Source of the DNA: Bacillota bacterium
GTDB lineage: Bacteria > Bacillota > Clostridia > Lachnospirales > Lachnospiraceae
Direction of reading: 5' to 3'
Assembly (NCBI GenBank): GCA_023402845.1
Contig: JAEYFP010000062.1
Coordinates: forward strand, 1 to 22,912
Length of the DNA stretch: 22,912 nucleotides
Positions 1 through 7,546 of the stretch are shown here, in pieces. The notes under the pieces are model-generated. The model saw nothing but the letters and a program-made list of their open reading frames with translations, made no database searches and had not been told where the DNA came from. The translations under genes were made by a program, and so were the position numbers. Each line of letters opens with the position of its first letter. Positions within the stretch are counted from its first letter, which is position 1.

Positions 1-627
1 GCCCTGCTCATTTTTTAAAAACCTGGTCGACAGGGCTTAGGTAGTCGTTTTTTGTTTTTTAAGAAATAGTATAAAAATATATGATTTTTATTTCATTTCT
101 CACTTGACATCACACCGCTGGACTTTGCCTGTGAAATACCTGCTCCAATTCGAAAACCTTGATTTGCTCTATTATATCACCTCATCCGCCAATATCAAAG
201 GCCAAATTAAAGATTTTTGATCTGTTAGAACAACTCTGATCATCATTTTCTTTCTGATAACCGGCATTCTTAAGATGCGAAGTATTATCAGGAAGCTCAG
301 AATTCCTACGATTCTATTGATTCTTAAGATGTTAAGAATTTTCATAAGAGAAATCATTTTTTAAAATTTTAATAAAAAGTTTGGAATGCAGATTCTTTTT
401 TCGTTTTTGGGCATAATAATTGCGGAAAAGTGTTATTGCCCGGCTTTTTTCCAAATAGAAAAATATTTTTTGTAAAGATGAAAAAGCTAAATACAGACAT
501 TCTGTATAAATTATGTTTGCGGTTTGATGATTTTCTGTAAATTTCGCCTGCTTTACTTATAAGAAGTATTTTGTACAACTATAGAATGAACAGTAACAGC
601 AGATTTTTGAAAAACATTTTTTGCATA
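1..627. other. AT-rich gene-free region at left edge
   Basis: No convincing gene is present. Open frames on the minus strand here (about 172-357 and 369-578) lack ribosome sites and have skewed Ile/Leu/Arg/Lys/Phe composition, as expected for chance frames in AT-rich DNA. Visible structures are a short inverted repeat GCCCTG (1-6) / CAGGGC (31-36) and a perfect 8-4-8 hairpin at 320-339 (ATTCTTAA, GATG, TTAAGAAT). A minus-strand promoter candidate at 171-198 is listed separately. The rest appears to be upstream control or spacer DNA for the transporter operon. Confidence 0.6.
171..198 (-). promoter_or_regulatory. possible divergent sigma-A promoter reading leftwards
   Basis: On the minus strand there is TTGATA (positions 198-193), a 16-nt spacer and TATAAT (176-171), with a TG extension one base before the -10. 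This is close to consensus and would start transcription near 164, leaving the window to the left. No open frame with a ribosome site follows within the 160 bases available, so the target is unknown. Confidence 0.35.
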
Positions 628-656
628 TTGACAAAATGAAAATTATATGGTAAATT
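628..656 (+). promoter_or_regulatory. sigma-A promoter of the sugar ABC transporter operon
   Basis: TTGACA at 628-633, a 17-nt spacer, then TAAATT at 651-656 with an extended TGG before the -10. The predicted start near 663 gives a leader of about 175 nt before the lipoprotein gene. The same arrangement, with the same TGG-TAAATT, occurs at 12685-12713. Confidence 0.7.
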
Positions 657-667
657 CTTTTTATAAA

Positions 668-684
668 AATTATTTTCATGAAAA
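668..684. promoter_or_regulatory. operator-like palindrome TTTTCATGAAAA
   Basis: A perfect 12-bp palindrome lies at 673-684, just downstream of the predicted transcription start, where a repressor would block. The 16-mer AATTATTTTCATGAAA (668-683) matches 15 of 16 bases at 12740-12755, which sits at a similar place after the second promoter. The nearby RpiR regulator is the natural candidate to bind both; this is inference. Confidence 0.5.
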
Positions 685-755
685 AAAATAACGTAAAATA
701 AATTTAAAAAAGAATAGGGAAATTAAACAAAAAAATAAGAAAATAAAACGTATTT

Positions 756-771
756 TTATGAAAGTTCATAA
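756..771. promoter_or_regulatory. inverted repeat in the leader (TTATGAA-AG-TTCATAA)
   Basis: A perfect 7-2-7 dyad in the leader of the transporter operon, 67 bases before the first codon. It shares the TGAA/TTCA half-site with the palindrome at 673-684 and could be a second site for the same regulator. Confidence 0.35.
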
Positions 772-837
772 TAATAAAGGCTCAAATACAGCAGCCGGCA
801 TTATTCTGATAAAAAAATTAAAATGGAGGACTTTTGT

Positions 838-1887
838 ATGAAGAAGAAATTAGTAGCAGCAATGATGGCAGCAGTACTGGCATTTGGCCTGACGGCTTGC
901 GGTACAGCAGCAACCACACCGGCAGAGCCGGAAACGACTGATGAAGCCGTAACAGAGGAACCGGCTGCAGAGGAAGCTGCTCCGGAAGAAAGCGCAGAGA
1001 CAGCAGAGAGCACAGGCACTTATGTAATCGGCTATTCTCCGGCCACGCTGAACAATGCATTCTGGCTTGCAGTTGAAGACGGTGTAAAGCAGGCAATTTC
1101 AGAGAAGGGTGCGGACGTGAAGCTGGTAGAAGTGGATGCAAACGGCGATCAGTCTATTATGAATGACAGAATCAGCGACTTGATCAGCTCCGGTATTGAT
1201 GCCCTGTTATTGGCACCGGCAGATTCCACAGCCTGCACATCTGCATTGGAACAGCTGGATGCAGCGGGTGTCCCTGTAATTAACTTTGACACACCGGTAG
1301 ATGCAGCGGATCTTGTTAAAACAATTATTGCTTCGAATAACTACAATGCCGGTTATGTTGTAGGTGTAGATGCGGCTTCGAAGATGGAAGACGGAGCGAA
1401 GGTTTTGGTGCTTCATTCTCCGAGAGCAAGCGCCTGCGTGCAGAGATATGACGGATTTATTGCTGCGATGGATGAGAGCGGCAAAAAGTACACTGTTGTA
1501 AATGTACTTGACGGTAAAGGTGATCAGGAAACTTCTTTAGGAATTACGGCTGATGCGATTGTTGCGGATCCCGATCTTTCCATTATCTTTGCGGTAAACG
1601 ATCCTTCGGCAATGGGTGCGGTAAATGCCATTGATCAGTCCAGTGTGACACTTGCAAACAAAATTATGGTTTATGGTGTGGATGGCAATCCGGATGCAAA
1701 AATGATGGTAAAGAACGGCCAGATGGAAGGTACCGGCGCACAGTCTCCGGAAACCCTTGGTTATGACTCTATGATGGCGGCCTTTGATTTTCTTGAAGGC
1801 AAGACACTTGAAAAGGAAGTAGTAGTAGATACGTTCCTGATCAGCGCCGACAACGTAGACGAATACGGAACAGATGGATGGCAGTAA
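838..1887 (+). CDS. sugar ABC transporter substrate-binding lipoprotein (RbsB type)
   Basis: A 349-residue extracytoplasmic binding protein that would capture a sugar outside the membrane and deliver it to the ATPase/permease encoded next. The start at 838 is chosen because GGAGGA lies 8 nt before it; an in-frame ATG at 823 has no ribosome site. Residues 1-21 form a lipoprotein signal (basic MKKK, hydrophobic core, lipobox LTAC with Cys21). Residues 22-57 are a Thr/Glu/Ala-rich tether, then the periplasmic-binding fold begins (YVIGYSPATLNNAFW). Motifs such as DLISSGIDALLLAPAD and VYGVDGNPDA are typical of the Peripla_BP_4 family (ribose, galactose, xylose, autoinducer-2 binders). First gene of the operon, followed by a stem-loop that may keep its level above the other subunits. 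The ligand cannot be told from sequence. Confidence 0.93.
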   Translation: MKKKLVAAMMAAVLAFGLTACGTAATTPAEPETTDEAVTEEPAAEEAAPEESAETAESTGTYVIGYSPATLNNAFWLAVEDGVKQAISEKGADVKLVEVDANGDQSIMNDRISDLISSGIDALLLAPADSTACTSALEQLDAAGVPVINFDTPVDAADLVKTIIASNNYNAGYVVGVDAASKMEDGAKVLVLHSPRASACVQRYDGFIAAMDESGKKYTVVNVLDGKGDQETSLGITADAIVADPDLSIIFAVNDPSAMGAVNAIDQSSVTLANKIMVYGVDGNPDAKMMVKNGQMEGTGAQSPETLGYDSMMAAFDFLEGKTLEKEVVVDTFLISADNVDEYGTDGWQ

Positions 1888-1920
1888 TTAACAAAAGTGA
1901 TGTGATCTTTTAGAAAAGTG

Positions 1921-1946
1921 CAGGGAAGGCAAGTTTGCCTTCCCTG
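1921..1946 (+). promoter_or_regulatory. intergenic stem-loop between binding protein and ATPase genes
   Basis: A perfect inverted repeat, CAGGGAAGGCAA (1921-1932) and TTGCCTTCCCTG (1935-1946), in the 76-nt gap. No T-run follows (ATAAAAAG), so it is unlikely to stop transcription fully. Such hairpins after the binding-protein gene commonly protect the upstream mRNA and raise its level relative to the membrane subunits. Confidence 0.6.
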
Positions 1947-1963
1947 ATAAAAAGAGGTGCAAA

Positions 1964-3457
1964 ATGCCAAAAGTATTAGTTGAAATGAAAAATATCATGA
2001 AAAACTTCCCGGGTGTGAAAGCGCTTAACAATGCCGAGCTGACCCTATATGAAGGAGAGGTTCTCGGACTGCTCGGCGAGAACGGAGCAGGCAAATCAAC
2101 GCTGATGAATGTTCTTGGAGGTATTTACAAGCCGGATGAAGGAGAGATCAGAGTAGACGGGCAGGAGGTTAAGATTGAGAATGTAACCGCTGCGCAAAAT
2201 CTTGGCATAGCTTTTATTCATCAGGAAATCGCATTAGTTCCTTATCTGTCTGTTGCGGAAAATATTTTTCTCGGAAGAGAACGAATGACGGCAGGCATGG
2301 TGGACAAAAGAAAAATGTACGAGGAAGCGAAGCAATGGCTTGATATGGTAGGCCTTGATGTCAATCCCGCAACACTCGTCTGCTATTTAAGTATCGGAAG
2401 ACAGCAGATGGTTGAAATTGCGAAGGCATGCTCCTTGAACATGAAACTGATGATCATGGATGAACCAACCTCTTCCTTATCGGAAAATGAAGTGGAGTTG
2501 TTGTTCCATATGATCAGAAGATTGAGAGAAAAGAACATAGGAATTATTTATATTTCTCATAAGCTGTCGGAAATATTTACAATTACGGACAGAGTCTGTG
2601 TCATGCGGGACGGAAGCTATGTTGGCGTGATTGTAACTAAGGAGAGCGATCAGGGGGAGCTTGTGCGGATGATGGTTGGCAGAGAACTGAGCAACTATTA
2701 TGTGCGAAGTTTCAACGAACCGGGAGAAGTCGTTCTTCATGCGGAGAACATCAATGCCGGAACCCGTGTGATTGATTGCAGTTTCGAGGTTCGCAGAGGA
2801 GAGATCTTAGGATTTTATGGCTTGGTCGGAGCGGGACGCTCCGAATTAATCAAAGCAGTGCTCGGGCTCTATCCGCGGGATACCGGAAAAGTACATTTAA
2901 AGGGAGAAGATATCTCAAATCTCCCCACGATGAAAATACAGGAGCGGGGACTGGCACTTGTACCGGAGAACAGAAAGCTCGAAGGACTTATTTTAAAAAA
3001 TAGTATTAAATTCAATATGAGTATTTCCGTATTAAACAGATTTATAAAAAATTTCAATGTGAATGCTAAGAAGGAAAAGGGCATTGTAGATAAGGGAATT
3101 CAGGATTTGAATATAAAAACTCCTTCCAGAGATCAGATGGTCTGTAATCTTTCCGGCGGAAACCAGCAAAAGGTTGTTTTGGCAAAATGGCTGGCCTCTA
3201 ATCCGGAGGTGCTCATTTTGGATGAGCCGACCAGAGGGGTCGATGTTGGCGCAAAAGCGGAAATTTACAGTATTATGAATGATTTGGCTGCAGAAGGCAT
3301 GGCAATCATTATGATTTCTTCCGAAATGCCGGAAATCATTAATATGTGCGATCGGATCGCAGTTATGAGTGAAGGAAGAATTAAAGGCAATTTGGAACGA
3401 TCGGAATTTGAGCAGCAAAAAATCCTGCATTATGCAGTTTCGGAGGAAGTAAAATGA
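1964..3457 (+). CDS. sugar ABC transporter ATP-binding protein (RbsA/MglA type)
   Basis: A 497-residue fused double ATPase of the CUT2 class, the usual length for RbsA/MglA/XylG. The first cassette has an intact Walker A (GLLGENGAGKST, residues 35-46), an LSIGRQQ signature and the Walker B stretch LMIMDEPTSSL. The second has the altered Walker A GLVGAGRSE, the diagnostic ALVPENRKLEG segment, an LSGGNQQK signature and VLILDEPTRGVD. A degenerate second Walker A is normal for CUT2 proteins and is not damage. It would power import of the sugar held by the upstream lipoprotein. Ribosome site AGAGGT precedes the ATG. The stop overlaps the permease start by 4 nt (ATGA), which implies translational coupling. 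Confidence 0.96.
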   Translation: MPKVLVEMKNIMKNFPGVKALNNAELTLYEGEVLGLLGENGAGKSTLMNVLGGIYKPDEGEIRVDGQEVKIENVTAAQNLGIAFIHQEIALVPYLSVAENIFLGRERMTAGMVDKRKMYEEAKQWLDMVGLDVNPATLVCYLSIGRQQMVEIAKACSLNMKLMIMDEPTSSLSENEVELLFHMIRRLREKNIGIIYISHKLSEIFTITDRVCVMRDGSYVGVIVTKESDQGELVRMMVGRELSNYYVRSFNEPGEVVLHAENINAGTRVIDCSFEVRRGEILGFYGLVGAGRSELIKAVLGLYPRDTGKVHLKGEDISNLPTMKIQERGLALVPENRKLEGLILKNSIKFNMSISVLNRFIKNFNVNAKKEKGIVDKGIQDLNIKTPSRDQMVCNLSGGNQQKVVLAKWLASNPEVLILDEPTRGVDVGAKAEIYSIMNDLAAEGMAIIMISSEMPEIINMCDRIAVMSEGRIKGNLERSEFEQQKILHYAVSEEVK

Positions 3458-4452
3458 AAGATAAATTAAGTAAATATGAAGATGCTCCTTTTTTAGGATC
3501 AATTTATCGCTATTTTAAGCAGAATACAGGCATTTTGCTGGCCTTCATCGTTCTGTGCGCCATCTTGAGCATCGCGGCACCTAATTTCGCGACTGTGAGT
3601 AACTGGCTTACAATTATGAGAACGGTATCTACGACAGGTATGCTTGCAATCGGCGTAACGCTTGCTATTATGCTTGGCGGTATCGATCTGATCGCAGGCG
3701 CGATGATTGCCTGTGCAGGCTGTCTTTGTGTGGCGGCTATGGAGAAGATGGGAATGCCGATGATTGTCGCGATTGCACTGGGATTGCTGATTGGTGTTGC
3801 GGCCGGCCTTTTAAACGGCGTCATCATTGCATACAGCGGAATCCATCCCTTTGTCGTGACGCTGGCGATGCAGAGCATTCTGCGCGGCGCGGCTTACCTG
3901 ATTGCAAACGGACAGCCGGTGCCGTTGTATGTCAATGATATTTTCCCGATTATCGGCACGGGTTCACTTTGGATTATTCCCTATCCGATTATCTACATGC
4001 TGATTTGCTTCTTCCTATTATATATGTTCTTAAACAAGACAAAAATGGGCAGATATGTATATGCAGTCGGCGGAAATGCAACGGCTGCGCAGTTTTCAGG
4101 TATTAATATTAAACGGGTAAAGATTATTGTATGGACGATCAGTGGTGTTCTGGCATCCTTTGCGGGAATTGTAATGGCTGCAAGATTGTCCTCCGGCCAG
4201 CCAAGCACCTCGGTGGGTGCGGAGACGGATGCGATTGCGGCGAGCGTATTGGGCGGTGTCAGCATGTACGGCGGCGTAGGCGGAGCCGGCGGTGTCCTGA
4301 TCGGCGTACTTGTTATCGGTGTCATCAGCAATGGACTGACCCTGCTGCATGTCAATTCCAACTGGCAGTATATCGCAAAGGGAATCATTATTTTACTCGC
4401 GGTATATTTAGATATGATCAGACAGAGAAAGAAAAATTTCAGAAGTGAATAA
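3454..4452 (+). CDS. sugar ABC transporter permease (RbsC type)
   Basis: A 332-residue polytopic membrane protein of the BPD_transp_2 family (RbsC/XylH/AraH). It has about eight to ten hydrophobic segments and family motifs such as GVTLAIMLGGIDL, GLLNGVIIAYSGIHPFVVTL, and near the C-terminus VLGGVSMYGGVGGAGGVLIG followed by ISNGLTLL. It would form the channel as a homodimer with the ATPase. Length is normal. It overlaps the ATPase gene by 4 nt and closes the transport operon; the spacer after it holds a 40-bp palindrome. Confidence 0.95.
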   Translation: MKDKLSKYEDAPFLGSIYRYFKQNTGILLAFIVLCAILSIAAPNFATVSNWLTIMRTVSTTGMLAIGVTLAIMLGGIDLIAGAMIACAGCLCVAAMEKMGMPMIVAIALGLLIGVAAGLLNGVIIAYSGIHPFVVTLAMQSILRGAAYLIANGQPVPLYVNDIFPIIGTGSLWIIPYPIIYMLICFFLLYMFLNKTKMGRYVYAVGGNATAAQFSGINIKRVKIIVWTISGVLASFAGIVMAARLSSGQPSTSVGAETDAIAASVLGGVSMYGGVGGAGGVLIGVLVIGVISNGLTLLHVNSNWQYIAKGIIILLAVYLDMIRQRKKNFRSE

Positions 4453-4510
4453 GCGAGATGGGGCATAGGAAGTAAGGTTGTTATGATTCTTGTGTACCCG
4501 TGTGCAATCA

Positions 4511-4550
4511 CATACAATTGGGAAATTCTTTAGAATTTCCCAATTGTATG
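4511..4550. repeat. 40-bp near-perfect palindrome after the permease gene
   Basis: Arms 4511-4529 and 4532-4550 are exact inverted copies (19 bp) around a central TT. Its core (4520-4541) has the same 22-nt design as the palindrome at 4705-4726, GGAAATT-loop-AATTTCC. It is followed by a moderately T-rich tract and may act as a transcription terminator for the transporter operon, or be a dispersed extragenic palindrome. Confidence 0.6.
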
Positions 4551-4611
4551 AGTTTCAGGCTTTTCTATTTAACTGGAAAGACCTTGTACTGTTGCAGCAG
4601 AAAAGCTTTGG

Positions 4612-4698
4612 TTTCCTATAAAATAAAAGCACTCCGTGCAGGATGCTGAGTTTATCAACCGGGCTTGAGGCGAGAGTGGGCGAAGCACACTTTTGCTC
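4612..4698. repeat. repeat module, copy 1
   Basis: Begins with TTTCCTATA and ends with a 29-nt segment (4670-4698) that matches 26 of 29 bases of 4793-4821. The two are about 120 nt apart in the same orientation. The middle of the module is not clearly conserved between copies. Confidence 0.45.
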
Positions 4699-4701
4699 TT
4701 A

Positions 4702-4729
4702 TATAGGAAATTGCTTCGAATTTCCTATA
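4702..4729. repeat. inverted repeat TATAGGAAATT-N6-AATTTCCTATA
   Basis: An 11-bp perfect stem with a 6-nt loop (GCTTCG), at the junction of the two repeat modules. Its core is related to the palindrome at 4520-4541. Confidence 0.6.
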
Positions 4730-4821
4730 CAAGAAAATTTTATGCGCAGCTACGCGCGCGGAACAAAAGCTGTGCTGCCGGAGTAAATGATTGCGAGAGT
4801 GGACGGAGCACACTTTTGTTC
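4721..4821. repeat. repeat module, copy 2
   Basis: Starts with TTTCCTATA like copy 1 and ends with the 29-nt segment at 4793-4821, just before the ribosome site of the transketolase gene. It contains the GC-rich stretch CAGCTACGCGCGCGG, unlike the surrounding AT-rich spacer. Confidence 0.45.
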
Positions 4822-4846
4822 AATATTAAAAAACAGGAGGAACGTT

Positions 4847-5701
4847 ATGGAAAATGAAAAAAGGCGGAAGCTGGAAAGAACCGCCGCACAAATCAGAAAG
4901 GAAACGCTGCAGTCAATTCAGACAGCAGGTTCGGGTCATATCGGCGGATCGTTTTCAATCGCCGAATTATTGGCGGTCCTGTATTTTGATGAGATGAGCA
5001 TCGATCCGAAAAATCCTAAAATGGAAAACAGGGACAGGTTTGTGCTGTCCAAGGGACATTGCGCACCAGCCGTTTATACGACGCTGGCTTTAAAGGGATA
5101 TTTTCCGGTGGAGGATTTAGCAACGCTGCGCAGACCGGACAGCTATCTTTCCGGTCACATTGAAATGAAACATGTGCCGGGTGTAGACATGTCGGCAGGT
5201 TCACTGGGACAGGGCCTGTCCGTTGCGGTAGGCATGGCACTTTCCGCAAAAACCTATCAAAAGTCTTACCGGACTTACTGTATTCTTGGTGACGGCGAGA
5301 TTCAGGAGGGTCAAATATGGGAAGCTGCGATGAGCGCAGGCCATTTCAAGCTTGATAATCTCGTAGCAATTGTAGATAACAACAGTTTGCAGTTAGACGG
5401 AACCGTAGAAGAAATCATGTCTCCCTATCCGATTGACAAGAAATTTGAAAGCTTTCACTGGAATACAATTGTGATCGATGGACATGATGTGGGAGCGATT
5501 GAAGATGCACTAAAGAAAGCAAAAAACGTGACCGGAATGCCAACGGCAATCATCGCGAAGACGAAGAAGGGCAGAGGCTCCCTGGTATTTGAAAATCAGG
5601 TGCGTTTTCATGGCGGCCGACCGACTGACGAAGAATTTATCACTGCCTTTCGCGAGATTGATTCTCAATTAAAGGAATTGGAGGGCGAATCAAATGAGTG
5701 A
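4847..5701 (+). CDS. transketolase, N-terminal (TPP pyrophosphate-binding) subunit
   Basis: A 284-residue first half of a split transketolase. Together with the next gene it would move a two-carbon ketol unit between sugar phosphates using thiamine diphosphate. The start at 4847 follows AGGAGG with 6-nt spacing and is preferred over the in-frame ATG at 4787. Visible features are the substrate/TPP histidines in GSGHIGGS (about 31), SKGHCAP (71) and SGHIEMKH (104), and the TPP motif GDGEIQEG (148-155) with DNNS (177-180). It overlaps the next gene by 8 nt, so subunits are probably made in equal amounts. Specificity could be ordinary pentose phosphate chemistry or a specialised donor: apulose-4-phosphate and sulfofructose transketolases are also split. 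Confidence 0.93.
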   Translation: MENEKRRKLERTAAQIRKETLQSIQTAGSGHIGGSFSIAELLAVLYFDEMSIDPKNPKMENRDRFVLSKGHCAPAVYTTLALKGYFPVEDLATLRRPDSYLSGHIEMKHVPGVDMSAGSLGQGLSVAVGMALSAKTYQKSYRTYCILGDGEIQEGQIWEAAMSAGHFKLDNLVAIVDNNSLQLDGTVEEIMSPYPIDKKFESFHWNTIVIDGHDVGAIEDALKKAKNVTGMPTAIIAKTKKGRGSLVFENQVRFHGGRPTDEEFITAFREIDSQLKELEGESNE

Positions 5702-6635
5702 ACTGATAGCGAGCAGAATCGCATATGGAAAAGCATTGTGTGAGTTTGGGGAAAATCCCGACATTGTGGCACTGGATGCGGATTTGGCATGCTGTACGAT
5801 GTCGATTGATTTTGCAAACCGGTACCCCGAACGATTTTATAATATGGGAATCGCGGAAGCGAACATGATAGACGTTGCGGCAGGTTTTGCCACAACGGGG
5901 AAAATCGCTTTTTGTCATTCTTTCGCGATGTTTACAGCGGGAAGAGGGTATGATCAGATCCGCAATAACATTGCATATCCGCATTTGAATGTAAAGATCA
6001 TCGGCAGTCACGCCGGCCTGACGGTCGGTGAGGACGGCGGTACGCATCAGTGTATTGAGGATATCAGCCTGATGCGCACGATTCCCGATATGACGGTTAT
6101 CGTACCGTGCGATGCCAATGAGACGCGCGAGGCGGTGAGGGCAATGATTGCCTACGACGGCCCTTGCTATCTCAGGACGAGCCGCATCGGAGGAGAAGAG
6201 GTCACAATGAATGCGTCGGATTATCAATTTACAATAGGAAAGGGTGCTGTATTAAAGGACGGCAAAGATATTACGATTATTGCATGCGGCCTGATGGTGC
6301 AAAGAGCACTGGAAGCGGCAAAGCAGCTCGAAGCAGAAGGGATTTTTGCAAAGGTAGTCGATATGCATACGGTGAAACCCCTGGATAAGGAACTAATCAT
6401 TCGGTCGGCTGAAGAAACGGGAGCGATCGTAACGGTGGAGGAGCATAATGTCATCGGTGGTCTCGGAGCGGCAGTAGCGGAAGTGATTGTGAAAAGCAGA
6501 CCGGTTCCGGTCGAGATGGTAGGCGTTGAGGATCAGTTTGGCCGTTCCGGCCCGGGAGAGGAGCTGCTGAAGCTTTACGGGCTGACAGCGGAAAATATCA
6601 TAGAAAAAGCGAAGAAAGCGATCAGCCGCAAGTAA
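5694..6635 (+). CDS. transketolase, C-terminal (pyrimidine-binding) subunit
   Basis: A 313-residue second half of the transketolase. It contains the pyrimidine-binding domain with the catalytic glutamate in GIAEANM (Glu55), HAGLTVGEDG near 106-115, and a C-terminal transketolase domain with VVDMHTVKPLD and VEEHNVIGGLG. The ATG lies within ATGAGTGA, so it overlaps the N-subunit stop by 8 nt and the two are translationally coupled. Length is normal for stand-alone C subunits. The genes that follow point to a sugar-phosphate donor or acceptor made by this operon rather than a purely housekeeping role. Confidence 0.93.
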   Translation: MSELIASRIAYGKALCEFGENPDIVALDADLACCTMSIDFANRYPERFYNMGIAEANMIDVAAGFATTGKIAFCHSFAMFTAGRGYDQIRNNIAYPHLNVKIIGSHAGLTVGEDGGTHQCIEDISLMRTIPDMTVIVPCDANETREAVRAMIAYDGPCYLRTSRIGGEEVTMNASDYQFTIGKGAVLKDGKDITIIACGLMVQRALEAAKQLEAEGIFAKVVDMHTVKPLDKELIIRSAEETGAIVTVEEHNVIGGLGAAVAEVIVKSRPVPVEMVGVEDQFGRSGPGEELLKLYGLTAENIIEKAKKAISRK

Positions 6636-6656
6636 AACGGCTCAGGAGGTAGGTTC

Positions 6657-7514
6657 ATGGCACTAGAAAGTGTAAAAAATATTTTGGAAATGGCAAACAG
6701 GGCAAACACTTCGGTCATTTCTTTTATCTGTATTGACTATAATATGGTTTATTCGGTAATCAAGACTGCGGAAAAAACAAATACGCCGGCGCTTGTAATG
6801 CTTCTTCCCGAACATGCGGAGCAAAACAGCGTTTTTCATAAGAAGGCGTTTGCCGAAATGGTGAAGGCATTGGCATCCGATGTCAAGGTTCCGATCGGCT
6901 TGCATCTGGATCACAGCTATGAGTACGGCGGAATTATCAGCGCAATTCATGCGGGTTTTTCTTCAGTGATGATCGACGGCTCGATGAAACCGCTTGAAGA
7001 AAATATCCAACTCACTAAAAAGGTGGTTGAGACGGCACATCTTCTGGGAGCCTGTGTCGAGGCGGAGCTTGGACAGATTGGTTTGGAAACGGGAGACAGC
7101 GATAAAAACGAAGCACAATATACTGATGCCAAGTCGGCGGAAATGTTCTGCAAAGAGACGGGAATCGACTCCCTTGCCATTTCGATCGGAAATGCGCACG
7201 GTATTTACAGAGAAGAACCGCATCTGGATATCAAGCGTCTGGATGAAATTCATGCCCTTACAAATAACATTCCGCTAGTTCTGCACGGCGGAAGCGGCAT
7301 TCCGGACGAGCAGCTGAAAATTGCTTTCAAAAAAGGCATTAACAAATTCAATGTCGGAACAGAGTTTCTGGAGGAATATTACCAGGCATTGTCCGCCTAT
7401 ACGAAACTGAAGGAGCATGACGAAAGTGCATTCCGTATGCTTGATGTCCCAATCTTTGTACAAGAGAAGCTGCAGGCCTATCTGGAACAAAAATTCAAGT
7501 TGAGTGAATTTTAA
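6657..7514 (+). CDS. class II (zinc) ketose-bisphosphate-type aldolase, copy 1
   Basis: A 285-residue protein of the class II aldolase family that includes FbaA, GatY and KbaY. These cleave ketose (bis)phosphates to dihydroxyacetone phosphate plus an aldehyde. The active site looks intact: HLDH at 83-86 (catalytic Asp85, zinc His86), VEAELG with Glu137, NAHGIY with zinc His181, LHGGSG with zinc His210, and FNVGTE at 231-236. The start is set by CAGGAGG 7 nt upstream. It sits between transketolase and an FGGY kinase, so a ketose 1-phosphate made by that kinase is a likely substrate. The specificity loop cannot be assigned by eye. It is clearly diverged from the second aldolase at 13875-14747. 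Confidence 0.9.
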   Translation: MALESVKNILEMANRANTSVISFICIDYNMVYSVIKTAEKTNTPALVMLLPEHAEQNSVFHKKAFAEMVKALASDVKVPIGLHLDHSYEYGGIISAIHAGFSSVMIDGSMKPLEENIQLTKKVVETAHLLGACVEAELGQIGLETGDSDKNEAQYTDAKSAEMFCKETGIDSLAISIGNAHGIYREEPHLDIKRLDEIHALTNNIPLVLHGGSGIPDEQLKIAFKKGINKFNVGTEFLEEYYQALSAYTKLKEHDESAFRMLDVPIFVQEKLQAYLEQKFKLSEF

Positions 7515-7546
7515 AAATCGGCAAGAGGCAGGAAGGAGGTTCCCGC

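Larger units (their letters stand above)
4453..4846. other. gene-free spacer built of palindromes and a duplicated module
   Basis: About 390 nt separate the transporter from the catabolic operon. No supportable gene is present; an ATG at 4787 is in frame with the transketolase gene but lies inside the repeat and has no ribosome site. The content is two copies of a GGAAATT-loop-AATTTCC palindrome and two diverged copies of a GC-richer segment ending in CACACTTTTG, listed separately. No strong promoter for the next operon was found; TTGCAG (4592-4597) with TATAAA (4617-4622) has a poor 19-nt spacing. Confidence 0.6.

Noticed and set aside
172..578. Two minus-strand open frames of 61 and 69 codons upstream of the transporter operon
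   Set aside because: No ribosome sites, the second starts with TTG, composition is typical of translated AT-rich DNA, and they overlap likely control elements.
571..578. TTGTACAA near 571 as a second copy of the 26-bp operator
   Set aside because: Only the 8-bp core is shared and the flanks differ; the same 8-mer also occurs by chance inside aldolase 1 near 7457.
738..760. AAAACGTATTTTT as a catabolite (cre) site
   Set aside because: It lacks the TG and CA ends of the cre consensus and is probably chance in AT-rich DNA.
4787..4846. 20-residue N-terminal extension of the transketolase N subunit
   Set aside because: The ATG at 4787 has no ribosome site and falls in repeat module 2; AGGAGG directly before 4847 gives a better start.
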